From: Lepidurus packardi | Taxonomy: Eukaryota; Arthropoda; Branchiopoda; Notostraca; Triopsidae | Length of the DNA stretch: 64,000 nt | Assembly: GCA_023053545.1 (NCBI GenBank) | Contig: JAKZAN010000004.1 | Coordinates: 12,685,235-12,749,234 of the forward strand | Direction: 5' to 3' | Shown here: positions 23,542 to 35,110 of the stretch, piece after piece | Layout: each line of letters begins with the position of its first letter | Numbering within the stretch: position 1 is the first letter of the stretch | Notes under the pieces: model-generated | The model's input: the letters and a program-made list of their open reading frames with translations, nothing else | What the model was told of the DNA's origin: nothing | Databases searched by the model: none | Translations under genes and position numbers: made by a program

Positions 23542-26500
23542 AACTCAAGCCCTCTCATAAAATCCAAAGAACGTGACACGAATCGAGCTAGTTTTAATTA
23601 ACCCAGCAAATTTAATTTAGCTAATTAAGTAACACAGTAAACTTGATACAAAAACTAAAGGAATGTAACGAGTTTTAAACGCGAACTTGATTCACAAAAA
23701 TCTTTTGTAAATAAAATTCGTCGAGTACAGCGCCAGAAAGGATTGTTTTATTCCATACAATAAACCCATTTCCAAGCCAAGACAGAATGTATTGACATCC
23801 GTTATTTAAACTCATCTACTCCTTAAAATCAGTCGGATTTTTCCTTTTTTTACATAATAAACGCTTCAAAAGTGACTGCATGCATGGAATGCGTCAAAAG
23901 ACACCTTGTCCAGCGAAAGATGACAATCGTGCGCAAGGCAATCAGGCGAAAAACTGAAAGCGAAAAGGACATTTGTCTTGGGCTTTTGATCGTCGCCAAA
24001 TCCCCAAACTGCCAAAGAAAGAGAAATAACGATGGGGGGGTTCTCCACTCTAGGATTGGAACGTATAACTTGCTGTGGGGTGAAAACATTTCCTGCGTTG
24101 GAATGTTAGTCTGTCCAAGCACCCCCTTTTTGCTGGGACCTCCCCTCCAGCTTCCTCCGAGGTCTATGGCTCGGTATGGTTTTACAATGCCGAACCTTAA
24201 ATCTTAATGCATTGGCAATCCAATCAGGGTTCGAATGTACGTCGTGAATCACACGAGGATACATGTGAGATTTCGGTATAGAAGACCGTTAAGGTTAGTG
24301 TTGCGTGGCTGGGGCCATAAACGTAGACGGAAGGGGTGACTCGTTAACTTGTACGATACTTGGGGAAAGGGAGCTATCCCCTCGGAACCGAACCAGAGGA
24401 TGCAGTGTAGTAAGCGTTCAAGAGCGAAACGTCGTCCTATGTCTTATGGAGGAAATGAACTTACGAGGAGCTAGTGCGTAACGCAATGACATTCACTCAC
24501 GCGTTGCTGTGCAGTTATTGCACGGTTGTAAAACGAAAGAAAGGCTAATTTAATAAAAATAAATTCAAGTGCACCTTCCATAAAACAGCGTGAAAAATCG
24601 AGATTACCGGGATATTTTTCTCTCCAGCATGCGGGAAAGAGTAACCCAGCTACCGAAGATAGAAAATTTCGACCGTCGTCGATACGGCACGTCCGTGACG
24701 TCGCGGCCCACAGTTGAAATGCCCATAGCTCGTGCACGGCTGCTCTCCCCAAGGTGAAACCAAGTCAGCCGCTCTTAGAGTAACCTAAACTCGAATTTGC
24801 CCTCCAAAACTCAACATTTGCTGGTGGCGACTTTTACCGCTTTGGGTGCAAGGCTTAAGCCCGAGTATTTTTTTTCCTCCTGTCCTAATGTAATTTCTAA
24901 GAAGGAATCCTTCGGATTACTACTCAGCTTTTCGGGATTTCTTTTTCGTGTCTACATGTAAGAGGAAAAAGGAAAAGACCTTGAACTTGTCACGGGGCCT
25001 GACAGCACGCCACTCTCTTTGTGACTTGACAAGCCACACCAAACAAATGTCTCAATACACGCTTGGTTAAATTCCTCTTCCTCTTCCCTGGTTGTCGAAT
25101 GCTAGCCGAGCCTAGAAAAGACAAACAAATACCTTGCGACTGTAACTTTTCTATCCCGGCCAAACGTATATGCCTTAATTTTTTAACACCCGTCTCATTA
25201 GCATAACTCGTCCTATAACGCCAAGACCCCCTTCCTCTCTTTTTCTTTTGGGGATCCTTCTCAGATCTCTCTTCCCTGGTTTAGATTTCAATGGTAGGCT
25301 ATGTTGCTAATAATCCGCTCAGTGGGCCCAAGTCCCATGCCCAACTTCTCCCTAGGTTTTATTTCTTATTTCGTAAGAAAAGAAATATTACTCGTATAAC
25401 CTCCACCTCCTTAAGCCATACGCCCTTCGTTAAATATGCAGGGCATGAAATATAAAATACTAATTTTTTTGGCCCGCCCCGGCATGAATCAAAGAGTCTT
25501 TCACAAGTCTTCTCATCACACCGCGAGAATTGAAGAAAAAAAAGTCATTAGCATCGCTCACGTCATTAGCATCCCAACACGTGCTTCTGGAGCAGCTGGA
25601 CTCGAAATGGGTTCTTTTTAAAAAAAAAAAAATCCCAAAAATCTTTTAAAAGTTTGTAAGACGTTAAAATATTCGCTGGCTCATGGTAAGCAAACTCTCG
25701 AGTCGCCTCCCAGATACTTAATGTTCTCCCGGGAATTTGAAACTTGACTTGAGGCGAAAACGGCGCTGTTTTCTTGTCAGCGGGCATTAATGGCAGCAAA
25801 TATGTGCCAAAGACACGGACGAAAGAGCCCAAGAGTGAGAGCCCTGTGCTTGACAAGCCGCCTCCACACTCTGAAAGGCGAACGAGAGGAGGAGATGCTT
25901 AGCATAGTTTGCTTAGCATAGTTTAATACACACACACATGTGGTAGTGGTTTTCAGGTGTGCTTAAGTAAACATCAGCTTCCAAGCTTGGGAAGTTTGGA
26001 AGGCCTTGAAGGGAGATTTCCCTTACAAAAAGTGGTACAAGCGAAAGAATGGGATTCATATGCATTACATACCCACGTATCGACTGGAAACTCCATAGCC
26101 TGTCCACGCCATCGGCTGCGGGGAAATGGGTATCGGATTTTCTGTGAATGCTCACTGCCTTTTTTTATTACGAAATCAAGGAAAAATCCACGAAAAATAA
26201 GAAACCGAACAAGGCTTAGGAGGGAGAGGAGACTGAAACGGCACAGTTAAAAAGCCAAATGACTGTGGCAGAAAAGTTAACCTTCGGACGAAAGAGAGCT
26301 AAGAATACCAGCCACTGTTGATGCCAATTTGGCGAATTTGGCGAATATTCTTGGCAGCTCGACAGAGAACCTCTGTGTCGTGGTCCAAGTAAACTCGGAA
26401 AAAAATGAAAAGCAAATTGTCAGGTGGAGTTCGCCAAATGCTTACATAAGCAACTTTGGCCATCCATAGAGGATGCGACTATGACGACACATCCATGATT

Positions 26501-27057
26501 AGCCACTCTTCATTCTTGGCGAAAATGTCGACTTGCTTTTTCAGAATTAGTCTAATTTCTAAACAGATTCATTCGTACGTAACGCTGCACGCTAATTTCT
26601 CAGAAAATTCCACAACATCGTGCTTTCGCAATTCTACCAACTTTTAACAATTCTTTAATTCACTCCAGCTAAAAATGTTTAAAAATAAGATAAAAATGTC
26701 ATAAAATTCCATACTTATTTACTAAAAGCTAAAATAATTAGCCTCGTTGAATGCGTAGAGTTAACAAAACTAAACAACAAATTTAAAAATAAGAGAATCG
26801 AAATAAAAAATGGACGAAAATTTAATAACATTCAGTAATTCATTCTACAAAAATTACCCCAAAACTGCGTAGAGTATAGCACTGTAAGCCTAACTCGGAT
26901 CGTTTCTATGTTTTCAAGGAGAAATGTCCAAAGGTATCCCTAACAATAAGTCGAAACTACGCTTCATCCCGGGTCGTAACGCAATCCAACTACACACCAG
27001 AATACTTTTTTCGTATTTCAAGGTCTCTCGTCCCCAACCTTGAAACTACGGCATTCG
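23542..27057. other. Non-coding; contains family C copy 2 and small duplications
   Basis: No supported gene. Family C copy 2 lies at 24,688-24,760. The 15-base string gcttagcatagttt is repeated back to back at about 25,897-25,924. The stretch 26,640-26,870 is strongly AT-rich. Confidence 0.4.
24688..24760 (+). repeat. Repeat family C, copy 2
   Basis: ggcacgtccgtgacgtcg is followed by atgcccatagctcgtgcacg. It is colinear with 14,548-14,620. The central TGACGTCA has decayed to TGACGTCG. Confidence 0.65.
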
Positions 27058-27263
27058 CTATGGTATTATCCACGCAAAATAGCCAAGGTCCGCGCTCAAC
27101 CCACAATCCCACACACCATTTTTCTTTGTTGGCGTGGACTGCTCACACATGCTTTTGTTAGGTCGCATAATGAGTTCAGTTAAGTACATCGTATAGGTTT
27201 TCAGAGTACCACTCGAGGACATGCTTCCGAGTAACGACGCTTTTTCGTTTTCGGTTTTTACCT

Positions 27264-27390
27264 TGAGGAGTAGATGCAGTGGCGGACTGATTAGCGGCGT
27301 AGCTTGCTTGTCCCGGCAATCCGAACCACAGCACGATCGCGGCCAGCAAGAAGGCATCGTTAAGGTGAAGCAATAAACACCCTTTTGCTT
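27264..27390 (-). CDS. Possible exon encoding a signal-peptide-like segment
   Basis: On the minus strand an open stretch reads LNDAFLLAAIVLWFGLPG and then QASYAANQSATASTPQ before CAAG|GTAAAA, a reasonable 5' splice site at about 27,264. The codons are GC-rich compared with the flanks, and the hydrophobic core followed by small residues resembles a secretory signal peptide with cleavage near Q-A-S-Y-A. There is no in-frame ATG; the nearest upstream in-frame stop is about 40 bases before LNDA, so a short first exon would have to supply the start. No clear 3' splice site is visible there. The product cannot be named and the region may be non-coding. Confidence 0.25.
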
Positions 27391-29050
27391 TTTTTTAAGG
27401 TTGTCAATCCTGGACAACACGTTTTTCCACGCTATTGGCCCTGTTTTCTTTTCCACTTTCCACTGCTGGTCACTCAACTTTTATCCGGACAGTGCACTAA
27501 AAATCATAACCGTGAGAGAGCGTGACTAGCTCGTTACCGTTACGGAATTTCATTTTCTGTCGCCAAAACCATAATCTCGTTTCAAAAAAGAAGAAAAAAA
27601 TCCCCCGTTCTTCGAAAACAGGGAAGAAAGCGTTCCTTTGTAGGTTCGTTCGTCCTTGTCAAATACATCATGTTTTCTTTGCTGGTCGCCAGATAGGGAA
27701 AGCTGCCATACTTTTCATTGTTGCCATCGTACAGGCCAACAAGCGCTCCAATCACACCCCTCGGATTTCCTCAATGAAACCGTGCAGTTATTTCGGATAA
27801 AAGGAAGACACCCCCCTCCCGACAAAAAGAGGAGCATCGGCATAAAAAAGTGAACAAAAAACGCTGCAGCACAAGGCCCTTTAGAGTTGGTTAACTGTCC
27901 TTTTCGGGATGTTCCGGGGGCATACTCGGTCTAGTACTGTGTACTGTACTACACACTAGGGTTTTTAGTCTTTTTATCGCCTCCCCAACGCAAACCCCAG
28001 CGCAGCACCCTTTGGTTCCGAAAAACGTTTCGTTTTTCGGAATCACCCCAGCGTATCTGTTTGGTCTGTTGGAATGTCATTGTTCAATGTCGCAGCAGCG
28101 GCCCTTTCTTCCTTTCTAGCTTTTCCAAAGGGCAAAAAAAAAAAAAAAAAAAAAATTGCTTCCCATGCTCCTGACGACACCCCCCTTTAAGCGAACGCGA
28201 CTTGTAGATTAACCCGATTTCTATCAATGGGTTCCCCAAACCAATCTCATTATGCGCTTTTCGTAAAGTTTGCATTAGGCTATCTTCTGCCTCTATTCAA
28301 CCCTTTTAACCCCTTTTTTTCAACCCCTGATTTCCAATGCAAATCCCTTATCCGCACGTAGGACAAAAACCAGAAAAAGCTTTTTATGGGCTGTCCCCCT
28401 GAAGCTGGCTATGGCGCGATAACAGGCGGAACACTCTGTCGCGAAACGTATCAGCGTATTCCGCTCTTTCGCCAAAAAGCTCGGGACAGTAATGTAGACA
28501 ATAGGAAGACGAAGAAGGTGCCAGTTGAGCTATTCTCATTTGTGCCTTGACTAATTGGACAAATGGAACTCGGTGCGCCTGCTTTACTCTAGCTAAATAG
28601 GGGAGGCAACTGAAAAGTAACGAAACTCATTTCAGAAATGTATGCGTTACAAATTTGACGAAATGAATTTACGATACTTGTTAAGTTAATTTACTTCACT
28701 TTCATACTTATTCAAGCAAAGACATGAATTCAGGAAAATGAAGAAATGAATTTGAAAAAGGTCGGTTAAATGGACTCAATGAATGCACGAAATTGTGCCT
28801 TGAGAAGAAAGAAAAACGCCAGAAAACGAAAATCTGGTGCGGTACCCTGAACTTGAAGTGGAATACAAGGCTTTGGAACGCACATGGCTTTTTGTGTATC
28901 ATCCTTGAAAAGCCGGTCGGAAAAAAGAGCAAAAAGCCTCGGGCGGGGTCGATCCATTCCAAGGCGTTGAATGGAGCGACCAATACAAATGTTTCGAGTC
29001 CTGTCCTGTTCTCGGGTCTGGAAACGAAGAAATCCCTAGTCAATCCGGAA
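27391..29050. other. Non-coding, no gene seen
   Basis: Contains a perfect 12-bp inverted repeat at 28,016-28,042 and an A run of about 22 at 28,134-28,155. TTCATTGTTG occurs at 27,716. Confidence 0.45.
28016..28042. repeat. Perfect 12-bp inverted repeat with 3-base loop
   Basis: ttccgaaaaacg (28,016-28,027) and cgtttttcggaa (28,031-28,042) are exact reverse complements. Confidence 0.85.
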
Positions 29051-29057
29051 TGTGTCC

Positions 29058-29235
29058 TATTCCCTGATTGAATTGAAATAGGATCACGTGACCATCGCAA
29101 TCACGGCCGTAGCACATTATCCCATTTCACTGTTTCAAGAATGGAACGTATTCCCTGATTGAATTGAAATAAGAATGGAACGTAACGGAATGTGAATCCA
29201 TTCCCTAAAGTATTAGGGAATTGAATCCATTCCCT
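29058..29235. repeat. Local direct repeats (attccctgattgaattgaaa)
   Basis: The 20-base block occurs at about 29,060 and 29,151. Between and after them aatggaacgta and aatccattccct recur. It looks like slippage or duplication in non-coding DNA. Confidence 0.8.
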
Positions 29236-29407
29236 TAATAAAATACTGCTATTGCATCGGTCTTATTAGAAAACCGGGTTTGTTTAGAGCTTGTTGTAAC
29301 ATAGGGCAAAGCCGTGAAATGCGAGAAGCGGACGTCCTTACTTCGTTTCCCCATAATTCCCTCGACATTCCCGCAAGTTCTGGGAAGGGTAAAAGGGCTC
29401 GCTTTCC

Positions 29408-29444
29408 CCATATATATATATATATATACACACATATATATGTT
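29408..29444. repeat. TA/CA dinucleotide microsatellite
   Basis: An uninterrupted alternating ta run followed by cacaca and a second tatata run. Confidence 0.9.
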
Positions 29445-32400
29445 CGCTCTGCTCCCATGTTAGACCAGAAACCCCCGCCGTTTGCTTCGCTTCGCTTGTA
29501 AAAACGGAACGTAAAAACTTGCCAGTGGAAGCATTTAGAATAGCGCCCGCCCAAAGAAAAACTTTGTAAAATTGGCCCAAATTAAAAACTGTTCCGCTTC
29601 TCCGTCTCGTTAACACGTCTGCTTCTGCCACCCAAAAAAAAAAAAGACTTGGTTTCCAACACCCTCACTCGAACACATGTTAAGGCGTTTGGGAAATATG
29701 GTTTAGCTTTTCTGTCGTTCCATTCTTCAGCCGTTTTTTATTATTATTAACGACAAACCCACAGCAAAGCAGTGAACTGAAAATCCGGAAACTGTCTGTA
29801 AGCAATCGCTAATCCGTTTTCCCAAAACTCCCCAGAAAGAAAAAATGAAAAATGCACGAAAATCAAATGAAAACCTTTCGGTCCATCAAAAGAACTGCTC
29901 AAGTCTCACGGAAAAGTTTGTTGGGATCGGAGCCATTTCCAATTCCGCGAAATCAAATCACTGAGCCAGCGGGGACGCAAATCAGGCCAATGGCTAAACA
30001 ATGGCTCAAGTACTTGGCTTAAAACCAAACACACCGCATGTAGGTAACGAGATTGGTCACGCTCTCCCGCCCAGGTAAAAAAAACACTAAAAATTTCGCT
30101 TTTTTTTTCTTATGGATTTTATTTTCGCTGCCGGAATTTACTCAAGTGGGGGAAAACGATCCTATTACATTTCTCCATTTACTCTGCGAAACAGTGGGCT
30201 TCGTAAATCCCAATTCCGCCACGCGAAAGTTCCTCCAATTCTAATGAATATCCTGACTCAATCACTGAGGAATCAAACACACTAACACAGGGAAGTCGAG
30301 CTCCGTTTAAACACACCAGTCCCTACGCACGCTAGCGCCAACTATCCCCAACAGACTGACGCACTGGTGGATACGGGTTCCCCATCTGATCTGTCCCCCC
30401 CTCGAAAAAGTGCCAAAGCATTGGGGAAGTAAAATGCAATGGGAGGGCACAGGCAACGCTAACGAAGGAAACCATTTGGAAGCCCCCCCTATCGCCTCCC
30501 TTGGGGCCTACGACTCCTCGTAGTACCAAACGAAGCAGAGGATCCTCCTTTTTTAATTTTTTTTCCTAGAGATTTTCAAAGATGGCCATTTTCACTCTAC
30601 GGTATGCTATGGTCGTTGCTGGGGTGTACTGGGAGATTGGAGATTGGAGAGAAAGAGAGAGAGTGAAGAGAGGATGGCGGGAAAAGGAGAAAAAGAAAAA
30701 ACTTCGAGACCGAAACGGAACCTTTCGCCACCAAGAGCGGGAAAAACGGGTAAGGGGGAATTGAGTTAAGGTTAAGGAGAGGAAGAGTCACACGAAGAGC
30801 GGTTCTGGAAACGTTTTTCGAAAAATGTTTTTGGGCATTGAGTTAAGGAGAGTAAGCGTCAGCATTGCTGCTCAATACAGGAATTACAAGAATGCTAAAA
30901 GGATTCAAAACCTTCAAACGTGCACACAACCGGTACCAAACGCTCCTAAAAAAGTGCTAAAAAACAATATGCAATGAAATGAAATGTGTACCCCGCTTTG
31001 GGTCAAACGACGGTTTGAAGGCGGCTGGCAAACGCATTTCAGCAAACGTTCCGTCTCCCATAACGTGCTTCGACGTTTGGTATGCGCCAGAAGAACACGT
31101 TTTTCGATTAGGGTTCATTGAAAACAAGGACTAAGAGGGAATAGTATCTTTAAAGTTCAAGAATTGAATAGAACCTATTCAATCCAAGAAAAATACAGAA
31201 CTCACAGATTCAATAATAGAACTTATTAACTAATAGAACTACTTTTATACACTTTAATAAGCCTACTCAAATAAGAATAGACCTTTGCAGTAGGCTTAGC
31301 CCTATGAAGCTATAAGCTATTCAAATGGCCACTACGTCATAAGAACGTATGGAACATGTGATCAACTCCTTTCGAACCACATCCTAGGCGAGTTTAGTAC
31401 GTCAGTGATCTCCAGGAAACCACAAAGTGCTAAAGCAAGAATCAAGCGAAAACCGAAAAAAGGACTAAATTGCGGGTGATTAGCAAACGCAAGTGGTCAA
31501 TTACGCTTTGCAACCCCTTCATAGAGTCCACCTGCTTGGAGTGGGTTGGTTTTATTTTGAGTGGAGGGGAGCTAAGAAGGAAAGGGGAATCCCTGACGCC
31601 TACTTAGCCAAAACAACGCCAGACTGACCACTTACTCGGGCCAGCGCTAGAACACGACTTTCGGCGCATAATTGCCACGTAGCTTGTTTTTAACACATGC
31701 TTACCTCCAGGGACCACAAAACGTGGAATCCTCTAAGCGAGTTTTAACCTCCCTCCTGGGCTTTGGAAGAAAGCCCGGCTATGTTACTCCGCACAACACT
31801 CTGTATGACGTCATACCTGGCTGACCACACAACGCGGTTGCGCATCCATTGGGAGAATTTCTTATACCTCCGTACGCAGCTGCCCCAGCAACGTCGGTAA
31901 TGAGCTATCTCCCGGAAAATCGGCCGCAATTCAACTTTTCGGAACGATACAAGCATGGGAAACCCCAAAAGAAAAAAAGGAACAAGGGCCAAAATGCGCC
32001 GATAAGCCTCAAGTACCCATCCCCGAAAACCGCAAGCGACACACTCACCCAATGAGTTGTTCATTTCCACCCCCAATGCCCCTCTTTCACCTGGGTTCTT
32101 CCGATGGTAGATAGACTCTCTCTCTCTGGCCTGCCAGGGCTCAGCCATCAAGCCAAAGCGAGCCAATTTGGATCAAGAGAGGGGCTTTTTAAAACTGTTC
32201 GCCGTTTCGGGTAGAGTACGGGGACAGTACGCTAGAAAGATAGGCAGAGGAAAGAAAAAGATTGCTTTTCCCCATCAACGGTCCGAAAATTAGTTCTCGG
32301 CACGCAGGCCCGTCCCTTGTACTTGAACTGAACGGGGTTGGCGGGCTGGTGTGTGAATTGGGAAGGGGCAACAATAGGCTTACAGGCTTAGCGAGCAATT

Positions 32401-33754
32401 GCTATTGTTAACGGGGAGTGGGGATCATGCCTCCCGGAAAATTAAAACAAGAAAAAAGTCACGCCAATGAGCCATCAATCGTGGCCCTTCCACCGAAAAC
32501 GCGTGTTACAACTAGAAAGAAAAACGCTATTCGGTCATCAATTGCTGGAGCATTGTACTAGTAATCCCGTTCACCGATATGTTTCCTTCACACCTAATAC
32601 ATGGCATAGAACGCTCAAAGCAAGTAGGATACTTTTGGTGAAGAAAAATACATTCAGTCATGGGAATATCTATCCCATGCCCATGATTTCCTTCTTAACA
32701 AGAATGAATTCAAGTCCGAGCTAGCCGCCACGAGAAAATTTCACTGTTGCCCAATAATGAATGTTCCCGTCTGGTAAGCTAGCCCAAGCCGGCGTTGTCG
32801 CTCGTTCCCCGGCCTCGCTAACCGCTAGTCGGTCCGTGCCTAAGCTCGCCACATGTCATTGTTGTGTAACATCGCCAAATAGAGTCCTGCTCTTGAAGAA
32901 CTTTCGTCTTTACCCCTCGCTTTTCAGTTTCCCTAGCTACCGTTGTCCCCAGCCTAGGTTGGCCCAAGCGAATGAATAGAATTCCGAAGTCGCGCAAGAT
33001 GGAAAGATGATTACACAATAGATTTTTAGTTCCATGTTTCCCCAAGATCAAAGTGGTTGTTTCTCGGCTATTGCTCTTGAAACGTTCTCATGTTTGGGTT
33101 TCTATTTTGTGGGGTGTTTCTCTAAAGGAAGCATAGGAAGAAAGTGAAGAAAGCAGATGGGGGAAGAGAGAGGATTTTGAGACAGAAATCGTTAGGGAAA
33201 TGAGGGGTCATTTTAGGGACAAATGTGAGGACCATACTGCCACATTGGGTACCGCTCTCACTGTTTCTTATTTTGATAGACGGATTTGGAGAGATAGCCA
33301 TCGCAATCAGGGAATCACGTCAGCCTAACACTGCATTTTATACCATCCACTCTGAACGATGTTGCATCTGTCTAAGCTAAAGACTCAAAACTCAAAACGA
33401 GCTGGGAAGACTAAGTCAGCTGCTCAAGTCGTTACTTGGTCAACGCAAACAACACTCGGTGGTGCTCCTTCATTACGTTTATTTTTATTTTTCCAAATTG
33501 TATTTATTTTTATGCTGACAAATGGAAAACCATTCCGCTAGTCGCAAAGATGTTGGCCAGCAATCAATTGGGCGTGGGAGATCCCATTTTCCCCACTGGT
33601 TTCCAAACCCGAGACGGGTGACAAGTCGCCCCAGCACAGGCTTTCAAAAGCTCTACAGCAATACAGATAAAAGTGTCTCCCAAGATGGGAGTTCCCGTCT
33701 CAGGCCTAATCCTGCACAGCCCCATCTATCATAGGGAAGCATCAAGACGCTATA
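29445..33754. other. Non-coding; contains family D copy 3
   Basis: No supported gene. Frames such as 31,744-32,166 (minus) have no domains. Family D copy 3 lies at 32,736-32,880. TGACGTCA occurs at 31,806. Confidence 0.4.
32736..32880 (+). repeat. Repeat family D, copy 3
   Basis: aaaatttcactgttgccc, caataatgaatgttcccgtc and tggtaagctagccc align with both copy 2 (caacagtgaaattttcccctctggtaagct region) and copy 4 (ttttcactgttgtc region). A second TTG motif, tcattgttgtgtaa, lies at 32,856. Confidence 0.65.
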
Positions 33755-33830
33755 CAAAAAGGAGGTCTCCTCCCCTAGACGCTCCTTCACAGAAAGGAGG
33801 TCTCCTCCCCTTCACAAAAAGGAAAAGAAT
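33755..33830. repeat. Tandem repeat containing ggaggtctcctcccct
   Basis: acaaaaaggaggtctcctcc and cagaaaggaggtctcctcc are spaced by about 37 bases, and a third partial unit (cacaaaaaggaaa) follows. Confidence 0.85.
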
Positions 33831-34119
33831 GTATGTGTGTATACGACCTCCGTGAGCCCATCATTTCCCTAATTTGTGGGACCCCGAAGCGAACTTGTCT
33901 GATGCTAAGCAGTCTTAGTAAAGTAAAAGGTCTTATTTCACGTCAATCAATACTATAATAGACTTGTCAGGATCTTCAGCTTCGGAAAGCAACGCAATTT
34001 CCGAGATTGACACGAAAGAAAACCGCTCGACTCCCTATCTAGCCTGGCTCCTTTACCTATGCCTTTTCAAAATAAAACGTAGAACGTTTTGAAATCAAAA
34101 GTTCAAAGGGACTCCATTC

Positions 34120-35110
34120 ATGGTAGGATATTATTCAACACTGCCTCCGGTCGCTAAAAGAATGGAAATTATTTACTCAATACTGCCTCCGGTTGCTAAA
34201 AGTATGGAAAGTCTCTCTGCCCTTCCGTTTGGATTATTTTCGTCAGATTTTAGGAGCGTGTATATGCTGGAGTGCAGATAAACCAGGAATTTTCGATTTC
34301 AGACTCCAAGTCTACGCCATCTATCAGAGAAACGAAACTGTAAGAACCTTATTTACCTTCACCTAGCGGTGGCAAGCTAAAGACCTGGCTAAGATCGAGA
34401 GAACGGAATTAAAATGGCGCCAAAAAAAATTCCACAATAAAAGAAAAGGCTATCTTTCAGACTTACCATTCATGTTAGTGTTTGACGTTCAGGAAGACTG
34501 TTACAATGAATCCATTTGCGCAGTAAAATTAGCAACACTGAAAGAAAGGCGAGTTTTATCACAAACTGAATCCCCAACCACTTCTTTATGCTGTTCAAGG
34601 AGGCAGCACGGAAATCTTTTCGAAATTGAAAGTGGGAAGGTACTGGATCCATGCTATGATATTACTCAACACTGCCCTTGATATCCAAGAAGAATGGCCA
34701 AGTATTTGCTCCTCCACTTTTGTTACTTTAAAGAACTAAAATACGCGTATTTATCCCGAGTGCTGACAACGCAAGAATTTCGCTTTGAAACTGAAAATTC
34801 TCGCCCTCTATCAAGACTCACAGCGGTAGGAGCGACGCCAGAACGCTATGTAACCCCACCTGCCGGAGGTAAGCTAAAAACCTTGTTAGGATCGAGAGAA
34901 CGGATTTAAATGGCGCCCAAATTTCCTCCACAAGAAAAGAAAATGAAATCTTTCCGACTTACCGTTGACGTTGCACGTTCATAAGCGCGTTAGTGTATCG
35001 ACCCCAATGGATCCGCTAAATCATAGTAAAATTAGTAACACTGGAAAGAAGAAGCGTTTGGTCCTAAAATACGTTATTTTGTTCAACTTCAAGGAGGCAA
35101 CACGGTAAAG
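34120..35110. repeat. Diverged tandem duplication, period about 490 bp
   Basis: Landmarks recur in the same order: gatattattcaacactgcc / gatattactcaacactgcc, gcaagctaaagacctg / gtaagctaaaaaccttg (34,376 and 34,866), gatcgagagaacgga, agtaaaattagcaacactg / agtaaaattagtaacactg, and ttcaaggaggcagcacgg / ttcaaggaggcaacacgg (34,596 and 35,088). A cgcc.tctatca motif lies in each copy. No protein is encoded across the units. Confidence 0.85.
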
